Shown: piece by piece, positions 54,201 through 61,438 of the stretch
Layout of the letters: every line of letters starts with the position of its first letter
Numbering within the stretch: position 1 is the first letter of the stretch
Origin: Synaphobranchus kaupii
Lineage: Eukaryota; Chordata; Actinopteri; Anguilliformes; Synaphobranchidae
DNA length: 64,000 nucleotides
Direction: 5' to 3'
Assembly: GCA_029718625.1 (NCBI GenBank)
Contig: CM056380.1
Span: 106,314,870 to 106,378,869, forward strand
Program-made: the position numbers and the translations under genes
The notes under the pieces: model-generated
Told to the model about the DNA's origin: nothing
The model's input: the letters and a program-made list of their open reading frames with translations, nothing else
The model's database searches: none

Positions 54201-57200
54201 TGTCAGAACAGTTCAACCACATGATGGAGCCGTAGTATAATTTCATCATAACGTTTTACTGAACATTTTAGCTGTTACCCAATTACAGTGCATTAAGCCC
54301 TGATTTGAAAATGACTCATTTTCTTTGATGTCAGACTGTAACACAGACAAAGTATAAATAGCCAATGCTTTTGGTTACTGTAAAATGGACTCAAACCAAC
54401 CCAACATACGGGTATTTGCTATCCTACTCAAAGCAAGAAAACGGTTGGAGCGCAGAAGGAACTTGTCTGAATATATAGACCCATATATTTTGGTCTCTGG
54501 CAGCACGAGGGCTTTAAAAGTTCAGCAGAGCGGGACAAGGTGGGGTTTACTTCCTCAGACTGCGCCACAATACGATGAGGTGCGCCGCGCTGACGGAGAC
54601 CGGTGCGCTGACGGAGACCGCAGTAGGTCGCGAAACTTACAGCACCACATGAGGGCATATTGATCAACTGAACTCAACTCAATACTTGAATTAAGCTTGT
54701 GAATAACAGAAGGAAACCGCGCTAAACACTTGCGTAAAATGAAAATGACGAGCAGGAATGACTGCGGTAACAAGAGAAACGACGAAAGCAGCGATGAAAC
54801 CATAAACAAGCAGTTTACATTGCGCAGACGAGTATCTTGCAATCCTGAACGATTACGAGTGTAAGGCCTTGCAACTGGCCACTGGGGGCTCTTGAATTTC
54901 TTATCACGAAAAGTTAGACCAAGTTTACATTCGTCGCTTGTAGTAGTGTGTCCTGTCGGTCAGTCTGCCAGTCATAAGGTGAAAAATGATGACCGCTCAA
55001 TTGCGAATACGATTCGAACGAACGCGTGATTCGCCACATGGTCGAAACTTCACTGTCAGTTTAACAGACGGCGTGATAAGCGCACTTCTAACGCGTATGT
55101 ATTTACCCAGAAATGCGCGTATGTATGTACCCAGAAATGCGCCTTGCACTTGCGCGTGGAGTAAGGCTACCTGCTCAATGAGACAGATTTTGGAGACGCT
55201 AAACTGTAGGGAAAAGGGTTCTTACCATAATGTTGCGAGTTTTGGTGCACGTCGGATATTCGCCGCTGTGCGTGGGCAATGACTTGGCTAGACGGACTCG
55301 GAGTCTGTGTCGACTTGTTGTAGGTCATAAGAGGAGAGCTTGGGACAGAATCGCAGTCGAACGAAAAGTATCCGCTGGACGATCTGGACAGCGTTCTAAA
55401 CACCGGGGACCTGGATTGGTAGCCGAGAAGGCTATGTGACATCGTAATTCCTCCGCGAATAACGTCCCCTTCGCCGGGCCGGCTGGGTTGGGAGTCTGCT
55501 CCGCTACTGGTCTGCGACTCTCCGCCTTCACCTCTTTCAATTAGGGTGGTCGGGCCATTCACTCGCGTTTGTCCTCTGCAGAATAGATAGAGCAGGGATT
55601 GTTATTTGTTTATCATTCCTTCCAATGCATTACCTCCCAGTGCTGAAAGACGTCACTTTAGAGTGCGTTGCTGATTTATTAGTCTCCAGTATGGACACTC
55701 ACCTGCGTGTATTTCTTTTATTTATAAGTATTGCCTACATAGTAAGGTACTCTTGAGCGGAAGAATATGCAAAAGACATTAATTTTGCTGAGAAATGGTG
55801 AATGCCAGGGACGGTGCATTTTACTGCAGTCATTAAGTTAGTCTTTCTTTTCCTTTGGAGTTCTCCCCCACTCCCTACCCCCATTGTTCGCTGCAGAATG
55901 CTGATGACAGCAGTTTCCACAAGCGGACAACGAAAAAAAGAGAAAAAACTGGCAGGGGTGCGAGTGTAGTAACTGCGTCACAAACAGCTCCTTTTCTAGC
56001 CAAGTTTACTTCCTAAATACGTTTTTGTTCTTTTCCAGATATGAGCCAGATATGGCATACATTTTATCGCGTATTCGGGTGCTTAGTCCCTGTTTTTTGG
56101 AACTCTAATCTGTAAAATATATTCTCCCGTAGGCTAAATCTGTCACATTTACGGGGGTTCAGTTAAATACTAACCATCAAAGGCTACATATTCCAAAATA
56201 GCTAACTGCCTTGTGTTAAAATTTTATCCATAAACGTTGTAAATGATGTTTGTACAAAAGTGGTGTGCACTTAAATAGGCCTATTAGATAAATAAAATAA
56301 CCAATTTATTATGTTCAACAATTATGTTCTGTAGCCTACCAAATCGCTCTAAATGCGCTTTATTCAAAGCTACGTAAATATCGTTGCGAATAGGCTACTT
56401 ACATTTCAAAGAAAATCGTAGTATAATGTACAATCCAGAATCTTTATGTATGCCCGGTTTATAACAAAAAAAATACTCCAGAAGGATTATCATTCGCCCA
56501 AAATGACGGACACTTCCGCGCGCAGCTTCGTGCAGCTCTGTTATGAAAACTTAATCTCGGTGTTAGAAAGTTTAAAGATCCGATACAGAAACATGTGCCC
56601 AGACGTTTGATCTTATTGGATTAGTGCTTCCCTGATTGGCAGCCGATTAGCCAAATGAAACGCATCCAAGAGATCCAGCTCTTCCCACACCGGACATTAC
56701 TGCCACCCAGAGGCGCTTTAGCGGTGTAGCCTCCTGTGTACTCCTATGAATTCTGTAAGTCTGTTGCTTGGTCCATTTGCGTGTAGCTCGAACTTAAGCC
56801 TGTTGTTGAAATCCGAAGAACCGGCGGTATAATTTTGCTTCGTGTTGATCTGTCCTCTACTACAGTGCTGTTTTTAAGCCACTCTCTGGGTATAGACAGC
56901 GTAGCCTACCATGTTAATGTAACGTAATTTTAAACAAAAACCAAATGATTTGTATTTCTTCGGTTTTGACGTTTCTGTTCTATCTTCCGATGCGTTATTC
57001 ACAAACCATTCGAAACCATTTCTGTGGTGGGCTTACTAAAACAACATCAACCAAAAAAAGAGATAGTCTACCGCTTGTGCCGAAACACGGATGGACTTGT
57101 TCGCTCATGCGCTCATTTCGGAAGCTTACTGAGGACGAGGCGCGTATAGTGTAGAATTTGAAATATAAATCAAATCTTGAATTTAGATTTGAATGTGGTG

Positions 57201-57540
57201 ATAAGTCGCGATATAAACAACAGAACACATAGCCAATCTAAACAATTAACCAAAAGCCCTGCATTTAATTATACCTGATAACTGTATACCTGGATTATAC
57301 AATAAATATCCGATATAATGAGTATGAACATGATGCGTAGCATACACAGTCACAGTTATGGCATGCGTTTAACCTCAACAGGTGAGTGTGAAGTTAATTT
57401 GAAGTCGAATCGAATCTGCATCATCGTGCGCACGATGTTGGATATGGCGATAGGTAAATTATAAAGAACAATGTAGGCTCATTCTAAAATTACTGATATT
57501 GCATGCTATATATTTGCACTTACCTGGACGGGTGGGACAT
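32879..57540 (-). CDS. bcl2l11: Bcl-2-like protein 11 (Bim), BH3-only apoptosis initiator; whole gene, 4 coding exons
   Basis: Joining 57540-57524, 55575-55226, 51596-51463 and 33013-32879 on the minus strand gives 636 nt, or 211 residues plus a TGA stop. All junctions are GT/AG and the phases agree (2 nt carried over exon 1/2, 1 nt over exon 2/3, 0 over exon 3/4). Landmarks: [10 protein letters not shown] at residues 70-79, the dynein light chain motif NKSTQTP at 92-98, the BH3 core LRRIGDEL at 153-160, and a hydrophobic tail at about 192-208 ending in RRR. Human BimEL has 198 residues, so the length fits. From the family: Bim binds the groove of pro-survival Bcl-2 proteins through BH3, can activate Bax/Bak, is held on dynein light chain, and acts at the mitochondrial outer membrane. 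Ser-Pro sites at 62, 86 and 99 resemble the ERK/JNK sites of BimEL. Identity is very secure; the first exon is slightly less so. Confidence 0.95.
33182..33325. repeat. possible dispersed repeat related to fish gene-flank repeats
   Basis: Starts CCGGCCCTGG and ends CTCGAGGACCGAGATTTCAG, the style of foldback repeats seen elsewhere in the window. Weak call by eye. Confidence 0.35.
33345..33685. repeat. 22-bp minisatellite with telomere-like core, about 15 copies
   Basis: Each unit contains TACCCTAACCCTACTCCAGG; the part CCCTAACCCTA equals almost two vertebrate telomere repeats. It is preceded by three 15-bp units of CAGGGGCCTACTCCA (33308-33352). It lies about 330 bp into intron 3 from exon 4. 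Confidence 0.95.
34541..35298. repeat. 23-bp minisatellite, about 33 copies
   Basis: Unit contains CTCTGTTTGGCTCGATGGTA then CAG. Variants are CTCGATG/CTCTATG/CTCAATG and CTCTG/CTTTG. It is open in all three forward frames. Confidence 0.96.
35639..35866. repeat. 55-bp tandem repeat, 4 copies
   Basis: Unit contains CTAACGTTGGCTAACCTCAG and CACCCCCATGTATTGACC, then TAGCCCATTAGCCCAGG. Confidence 0.95.
36776..37262. repeat. 42-bp minisatellite, about 12 copies
   Basis: Unit contains CTGTAGTACACAGGCCCATA and GTACAGCTCCACATCCCCTC. Very uniform (TACACAGG/TATACAGG only). Its 14-codon length keeps several frames open on both strands. Confidence 0.96.
37680..38400. other. CpG-rich island-like region inside intron 3
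   Basis: Dense CpG, especially 38180-38370 (for example GGCGATCCGCGG, CGTCGCCGCGGAGGCGAC). It is mixed with a poly-G run (37862-37880), poly-C (38060-38069) and an A run (38083-38100). No splice-linked coding exon could be assigned. Confidence 0.5.
38669..39235. repeat. 29-bp minisatellite, about 19 copies
   Basis: Unit contains CTACATAGCTATATCTGTAC then AGTGTTAGC; the TATATCTG/GAGCCTG/AAGCCTG forms alternate in the right half. A poly-C tract lies just upstream (38617-38632). Confidence 0.95.
39335..39432. repeat. 29-bp tandem repeat, about 3.5 copies
   Basis: Unit contains CTGTACCATAATCCAGTACC then TTGGTAGGC. It is followed by C-rich patches at 39478-39556. 39560-40990 is single-copy with no gene seen. 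Confidence 0.9.
40991..41745. repeat. 37/42-bp minisatellite, about 18 copies
   Basis: Unit contains GGCAGGCTAAGAGGTTTTAA then CAGGAGAGGCTAGGCT. A 5-bp GGCTA piece is present or absent, giving the two lengths. Confidence 0.95.
41886..43310. repeat. CA-rich compound microsatellite, about 1.4 kb
   Basis: (AC)n runs interrupted by ACGCTCATACACAC motifs and, in the right half, by AGCTCTCTCTCTC units. Open frames on both strands are low-complexity only. Long alternating purine-pyrimidine DNA can adopt Z-DNA. Confidence 0.97.
43390..44185. repeat. 35-bp minisatellite, about 22 copies
   Basis: Unit contains CTCCCAAATTCATTAACCCC then GGGAATACCACAGCG. It becomes more diverged to the right. Confidence 0.95.
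44222..44765. repeat. polypyrimidine minisatellite, about 540 bp
   Basis: Units of roughly 24-27 bp built on CTCCACCCTCCTTCTCCTCC. Nearly every plus-strand base is C or T, apart from scattered A/G. Triplex (H-DNA) prone. Confidence 0.95.
45755..45846. repeat. 45-bp direct duplication, 2 copies
   Basis: Contains CCTGAGTAACTGCGCTGGTA then AAAGCGGGATTGTGTAATTA in each copy. Confidence 0.9.
46997..47505. repeat. 41-bp minisatellite, about 12 copies
   Basis: Unit contains CTCAGGGAGAGGACAGGAGT and CTGCTTTCAAACATGGCC, with ACACTC/TCGCTC variants. It is stop-free in all three forward frames. Confidence 0.96.
48467..48490. repeat. poly-G tract of about 22 bases
   Basis: Uninterrupted G on the plus strand in otherwise single-copy intronic DNA. 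Confidence 0.9.
49655..50266. repeat. 52-bp minisatellite, about 12 copies
   Basis: Unit contains GCTAATATTCAGCACAGGGG and CTTATTCTGTGTGTACAGGG, then ACTCTTAGCTGT. Variants are ACAGG/ACGGG and CTGTG/CTATG. A T(20) run follows at about 50351-50370. Confidence 0.96.
50652..51002. repeat. 40-bp minisatellite, about 8.5 copies
   Basis: Unit contains CTTCAGCTCCTGAATCCCAC then TGCCTGCCTCCTCCACCCAG. It is followed by a poly-C tract (51005-51020). Confidence 0.95.
51088..51371. repeat. (GT)n microsatellite with spaced ACGGGCTCAGTCT
   Basis: (TG)n runs separated by a recurring TACGGGCTCAGTCT motif (four times, a fifth copy degenerate). It lies about 90-375 bp into bcl2l11 intron 3 from the BH3-exon donor. 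Confidence 0.95.
51463..51596 (-). CDS. bcl2l11: bcl2l11 coding exon 3 (BH3 domain)
   Basis: This 134-nt exon has an acceptor after a T-rich tract ending TTCTGTAG. Its donor is CACAGG followed by GTGAGT. It encodes residues 123-167. The BH3 helix (about 143-164) reads [19 protein letters not shown]: Leu153, Ile156, Gly157 and Asp158 are the canonical BH3 residues, and Trp148 matches the Bim-specific Trp. Human Bim has Phe at the h4 position (DEF); here it is Leu160. The donor lies about 90 bp from a GT-repeat tract at the start of intron 3. Confidence 0.95.
52440..52618. repeat. 39-bp tandem repeat, about 4.5 copies
   Basis: Unit contains CACTTCCTGCTCCGGGATTA then GACGCGTGTGACGTGCGCT. Contains a TGACGTG core. 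Confidence 0.93.
52777..53617. repeat. 28/36-bp minisatellite, about 27 copies
   Basis: Unit contains CCCTGGGCCCGCATGGATTA then CCCTTTAC; some units duplicate the CTTTACCC piece, adding 8 bp. It is open in all three forward frames. Confidence 0.96.
53672..53975. repeat. 48-bp tandem repeat, about 6 copies
   Basis: Unit contains GACCCAACACCCTTAAGTGA and CGGTACATTGGTGTGTGGC, then AGTACTA. Confidence 0.95.
55226..55575 (-). CDS. bcl2l11: bcl2l11 coding exon 2 (degron/phosphorylation region and dynein light chain motif)
   Basis: This 350-nt exon has an acceptor after a pyrimidine-rich run ending TTCTGCAG. Its donor is TATG followed by GTAAGA. It encodes residues 6-122. The block [19 protein letters not shown] is almost the same as in mammalian Bim. 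In mammals the SSGYFS serines are phosphorylated and recognised by beta-TrCP, which drives BimEL turnover. NKSTQTP matches the DKSTQTP motif that binds DYNLL/LC8. The GTG at 55562 that looks like an in-frame start is internal. An alternative acceptor two bases further in (exon start 55573) is possible but breaks the phase with exon 1. Confidence 0.93.
55576..57523 (-). other. bcl2l11: bcl2l11 intron 1 (1.9 kb)
   Basis: Flanked by GTAAGT and TTCTGCAG. It is single-copy AT-rich DNA with no tandem arrays, in contrast to introns 2 and 3. No coding signal seen. Confidence 0.75.
57524..57540 (-). CDS. bcl2l11: bcl2l11 coding exon 1 (start codon, residues 1-5 plus 2 nt)
   Basis: The exon encodes M-S-H-P-S plus two bases (AG) and ends in a full consensus donor, CAG followed by GTAAGT. 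It was chosen because it is the ATG that, spliced to the acceptor at 55576-55577, keeps exon 2 open and gives an N-terminus ([14 protein letters not shown]) of the short hydrophilic type I recall for fish Bim. No other upstream ATG with a good donor was found by eye. The 5' UTR continues above 57540; its end is not visible. A transcript could confirm the junction. Confidence 0.8.
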
Positions 57541-57920
57541 ATCCAAAGGCGCTATATTTAGTAGCGCATAACAGTTGTTATCGGCAAATCCGTTGTTGAA
57601 CTTGCTGTCTGACTCACCCCGGTTTGAAAAGCGAAAAAGTGTAGGTGTTCGCGTAAACCTAATCCTATATATTTTAATTCAAACTTTATATGTCAGTAAG
57701 ATATTTTTCAATGTGATCCAAAGAAACGTTTTTCTGCTTGTTATGTCTGATGGCAAGACACCCCCTTGAACTGAAATGCATACAAAAGTTGTTGTTTTTT
57801 GTTACAGCAGATCGCTGTGGAACGCCTCCGCGTCTTGCGTCTCCGACAGAAAAGTTTGAATGCCTGAAGTTTGTAATATCCTCCGCCTGTAACCCGCCCA
57901 GTGGGTGGATCTCTGCGCAT
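57541..57920 (-). promoter_or_regulatory. bcl2l11 5' UTR and proximal promoter region (inferred)
   Basis: This is the 380 bp upstream of the start codon, up to a long poly-G tract. It contains a palindromic AP-1 consensus TGACTCA at 57610-57616 and a GTAAAC forkhead-like core at 57653-57658. Bim transcription in mammals responds to c-Jun/AP-1 and FOXO factors, so both are plausible, but each motif is short. No TATA box or start site can be assigned by eye. Confidence 0.35.
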
Positions 57921-57921
57921 A

Positions 57922-57958
<37 letters not shown>

Positions 57959-57967
57959 CGGGGGGCT
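57921..57967. repeat. poly-G tract of about 45 bases
   Basis: Almost pure G on the plus strand with one C near the end, about 380 bp upstream of the bcl2l11 start codon. It can form G-quadruplexes. The exact length is likely to be unreliable in an assembly. Confidence 0.9.
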
Positions 57968-58970
57968 GTAGCCTGATGTAGCCTACAGCGATAAGGCTAT
58001 GCAAATTAAGCGCACGAAACGACCTTAATAATATTGTCCTCTTATGATATCAATATAATCACAAATCAGTATGCTAGGCTTTATGTTCTCATATGTCATA
58101 GGGGAGTTTGGGAAATAATAAAGTGATTTAAAAATCTAGCTAGCTACAACAAGGCAATCCTTTATGCGGATTATTTATTTTCATAATTGAGTGTAGCGGC
58201 ACATAATAGGTAAACGGCTATGTAAAATTCACGAATAAAATAAATGACTTTATTAGGTTTTGATTAAATATCGACACCACAATTGTAGGCTATGTCTACT
58301 GTTGGTCTGTAGGTAGGCGATGTAGGTATAACTTTCAATTTAAACCTCAGATGGGAATAGACTAGGGTATTGCACGTGGGTGTAAGAATGTCACACAAGA
58401 CAGATGTCTCGCAGACTTCTGCTTTATAACAAATGGATGATAAACATATTTTATGGATTTGTTGCTTATAAAAATAGCAAAATCTAGACTACGACATTAG
58501 TGTATAAACTGATAATGTCGGGGCATTTAAAACGTTTAAATGAATGGACAGATGCAACCTTTTATATGTGTTCCATTCAACTCTTTGATAATTATCCCGT
58601 AAAAGCCCGAATGCTACTCTTCATTTCGCATTTAGAATATAATTGACATGGACAAGACATTTTCACTGAAATGTATTCATGTAAATCAAGTTGAACCGAA
58701 CAACGTTGAACCATATGGGTTTACGTTAGTACCTTAATATGCCACTAAATGCGTGATTCAAACGCCTACAACCCTCACCGAGAACAAACTAGAAATCTAA
58801 ACTGACGAGTGAAACTAGATTCATTCTCACTATTACACATTATCCTTCTAAAAATTCGACGTACATTTTAAAGTTGCTTACTACATTTAGTCTACAGAAG
58901 AGCTAGGACAACTTTTTCAAAAGTCCATTCTGGAAGTTAACTGTAGAAAATAACAAACAAAAATATAGCC
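57968..58970. other. single-copy stretch upstream of bcl2l11, no gene seen
   Basis: AT-rich, with no open frame of note and no recognisable repeat. Confidence 0.55.
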
Positions 58971-59100
58971 TCACGCTTGATGAAGGCTTGTTTCAGCCGA
59001 AACGCGTTAGCGTTTTGTCAGGTGTCCATTTAATAAATCGTTTACCGTCTTATTTTTTACAAATGGATGTGCGACCATTCTCTTTTAAAAAAATATATAG
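58971..59100 (+). mobile_element. Penelope-like element fragment with hammerhead-like motif
   Basis: TTGATGA, then a GGCT/AGCC stem with a TGTTTC loop, then GAAA, then a CGC/GCG stem with a GTTA loop, then TT: the layout of the small hammerhead ribozymes of Penelope-like retroelements. The downstream TTTAATAAATCG and GTGCGACCATTCTCTTTT resemble sequence that often follows this motif in vertebrate copies. The first core base is T where an active ribozyme has C, so this copy is probably inactive. Confidence 0.45.
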
Positions 59101-59574
59101 CCTAGTTTCTTTTTAGTAACGCCATTTTTGATAAAGACGCGTTTATAAGCCTAACATTATTATTATTAAATATTAAATTATTTTAAATTGTTATAATGAT
59201 AAACGGACATTATTTGTTAACAAAGTTTAAAAATAAAATTGACATGCACGTATAATTTATGTTACAAAAAGGAAAAAAATCGAGCAAAGAAATGACACGA
59301 ATCCAGGCAAGTGGAGCAGTGTCCGACTTGGAGAAGTTTCCCCAGAAAATACATACAATAACACACCTATTCTAGTGATCTACAGTACACCTCGTGTAAC
59401 AACAACCTACTGTGAGTGTGAATGCGCCATGTAAAGAAACGCGGCAAGTCACTCTGAATAAGACCGTCCCTTTAAGAGGACATTATTTTGGAAGTTCTTC
59501 GCGAACATTTGCTGGTTGTTTGAGACTCAGAGTTGACATTACCATGGAAACCACGGTGCATCTCCTATGGAACA

Positions 59575-59728
59575 GATGTCAGAATGTAGCCCTGGAGGGC
59601 CGCAGTGTCCGCTGAAGAGTCCACGCACTTTGTTCTCGAAGCCTTAACGGGCTGCTGATTGAAAGGAAACCGGAAGTGCATGCAGAGACTGCGGCCCTGG
59701 GACAGGAGTTTGACACCCCCGCTTTGTA
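59575..59728. repeat. dispersed fish repeat, copy 2
   Basis: Contains CCTGGAGGGCCGCAGTGTCC and GGGACAGGAGTTTGACACCC. The two ends are partly complementary (GGGCCGCAG against CTGCGGCCC). Related to 29672-29775. Confidence 0.6.
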
Positions 59729-60403
59729 GGAAGTGCTTTCAAGCGGTTGTCTCTGTTTCGCAATCTAATTACAAATAGCTTCTTTTTTTTCTAGAATATT
59801 TTAAGCTGATTGGCAGTTTATTAAAGTGAGTGTCATGGGCATGTGACCTTAGCTGAACATGTAGACCAAAAAAACATTTTCAACCCCCTCTGCTAAAATC
59901 CTTCCAATCATAGACAATGATATTGAAAAGGAAGAGATTTGAGAGAAATACGCGCACATACACACACGCACACGCACACGCACACGCACACACATGGATA
60001 CAGTAAACATACACAATACCAAGTTAGATTCAACTCAACGCAACTCTGAAAGCTAGTGTTAGGGGCGGAGTCATGGTGGAGATGCAACCGTTGCCCTGAT
60101 AGAATGATACAAGTATAGCAATTTATTGGTGCTTTTTGTAAAATATGTTACTCAGCACATACAGTAACCTGAACATATTTAAAGTATAATGAAGTATAAG
60201 TAAATAGTATAGCAGGGACTAGCAGCTATGGCCCTGGAGACCCACAGAGTCTGCTTGGCTTTGCTTTCCACCTTAAAATAAGCAACTCATTTGGACCCAA
60301 GAAACTGAGTGAGGTGAGTTAACTGTGTAATTATGAACTGCTATTATTGATCAGTTAAGTGCTGAGTAACAACAGAAATGTGTACTTTAGCTTGCTGACT
60401 GTG

Positions 60404-60473
60404 TGATGTTGTGTATTTTAGGTCGCTGACTGTGTGTGATGTTCTGTATTTTAGCTCGCTGACTGTGTGTGAT
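60404..60473. repeat. 35-bp tandem repeat, about 2-3 copies
   Basis: Unit contains GCTGACTGTGTGTGATGTTC then TGTATTTTAG. It ends exactly where the hAT terminus begins. Confidence 0.8.
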
Positions 60474-60938
60474 CAGAGGCGTTTCGTCAGGACAGGCAAA
60501 CCAGGCAAATGTTTGGGGCCCCAAAATATACGTGGGAAAAGGGGGCCTCCGATGGCCACACATGTATTGGAACATTTTGCAATGACAGCTATAAACCCCC
60601 TTAAACGTCTCAGAACGGCAGGCCGCCCCCCTCACCCCCCACTCATATTGGTGCATTTTGCAGTGACATTTACAAAGTCATTAAGTAAAGTAACATCCCA
60701 TAAAGCATAAAGCCACTAGTGCACCGCCGCTGAAAACGGAAACCCCCTACGCGGGGCTCCTAGTTACGAGAGTCAGCTAGCTACCTGTCATAGCCTAGCT
60801 ACTTACAACGTAGCTAACCGTCGGCAGCATGAAACGAGCATACCTCAGTGGTCACCAGAAAAGAAAGAAAAAGCGACATCAAGGCAGTGGTAAGTGGATA
60901 TAATTATGCTGAATAAATACACCATGAGCATCTGAGTG
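60474..60938 (+). mobile_element. 5' part of a hAT transposon, cut by the assembly gap
   Basis: Starts CAGAGGCGTTTCGTCAGG, a hAT-type CAGNGGCG terminus. A G/C-rich leader follows (GGCAAACCAGGCAAATG) and then a first coding exon at 60829-60889. The preceding bases TGTGTGAT would be the left target duplication. The other end is not in the window. Confidence 0.55.
60829..60889 (+). CDS. hAT transposase (ZMYM1-like) first coding exon, partial gene
   Basis: ATG opens MKRAYLSGHQKRKKKRHQGS and ends in a strong donor, CAGTG followed by GTAAGT at 60890. The MKR-YLSG start with a basic run is the usual N-terminus of ZMYM1-like hAT proteins in fish. The next exons fall in or beyond the 500-N gap, so it is unknown whether the gene is intact. 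It is probably an element gene, not a host gene. Confidence 0.5.
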
Positions 60939-61438
60939 NNNNNNNNNNNNNNNNNNNNNNNNNNNNNNNNNNNNNNNNNNNNNNNNNNNNNNNNNNNNNN
61001 NNNNNNNNNNNNNNNNNNNNNNNNNNNNNNNNNNNNNNNNNNNNNNNNNNNNNNNNNNNNNNNNNNNNNNNNNNNNNNNNNNNNNNNNNNNNNNNNNNNN
61101 NNNNNNNNNNNNNNNNNNNNNNNNNNNNNNNNNNNNNNNNNNNNNNNNNNNNNNNNNNNNNNNNNNNNNNNNNNNNNNNNNNNNNNNNNNNNNNNNNNNN
61201 NNNNNNNNNNNNNNNNNNNNNNNNNNNNNNNNNNNNNNNNNNNNNNNNNNNNNNNNNNNNNNNNNNNNNNNNNNNNNNNNNNNNNNNNNNNNNNNNNNNN
61301 NNNNNNNNNNNNNNNNNNNNNNNNNNNNNNNNNNNNNNNNNNNNNNNNNNNNNNNNNNNNNNNNNNNNNNNNNNNNNNNNNNNNNNNNNNNNNNNNNNNN
61401 NNNNNNNNNNNNNNNNNNNNNNNNNNNNNNNNNNNNNN
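60939..61438. other. assembly gap (500 N)
   Basis: Exactly 500 N, the usual placeholder length, so the true size is unknown. Its right side is inside the 23-bp array, a likely cause of the break. Confidence 0.99.

Larger units (their letters stand above)
51597..55225 (-). other. bcl2l11: bcl2l11 intron 2 (3.6 kb)
   Basis: Flanked by GTAAGA and TTCTGTAG. It holds three arrays (39 bp at 52440, 28/36 bp at 52777, 48 bp at 53672). The stretches 51604-52439 and 53976-55225 look single-copy. An open frame at 54385-54663 (+) has no recognisable family and contains a small internal duplication of a GCTGACGGAGACCG motif. Confidence 0.85.

Noticed and set aside
54385..54663. 92-codon forward frame in Bim intron 2
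   Set aside because: No recognisable domain, opposite strand to the gene, and no splice-linked partner exon. Left as intronic sequence.
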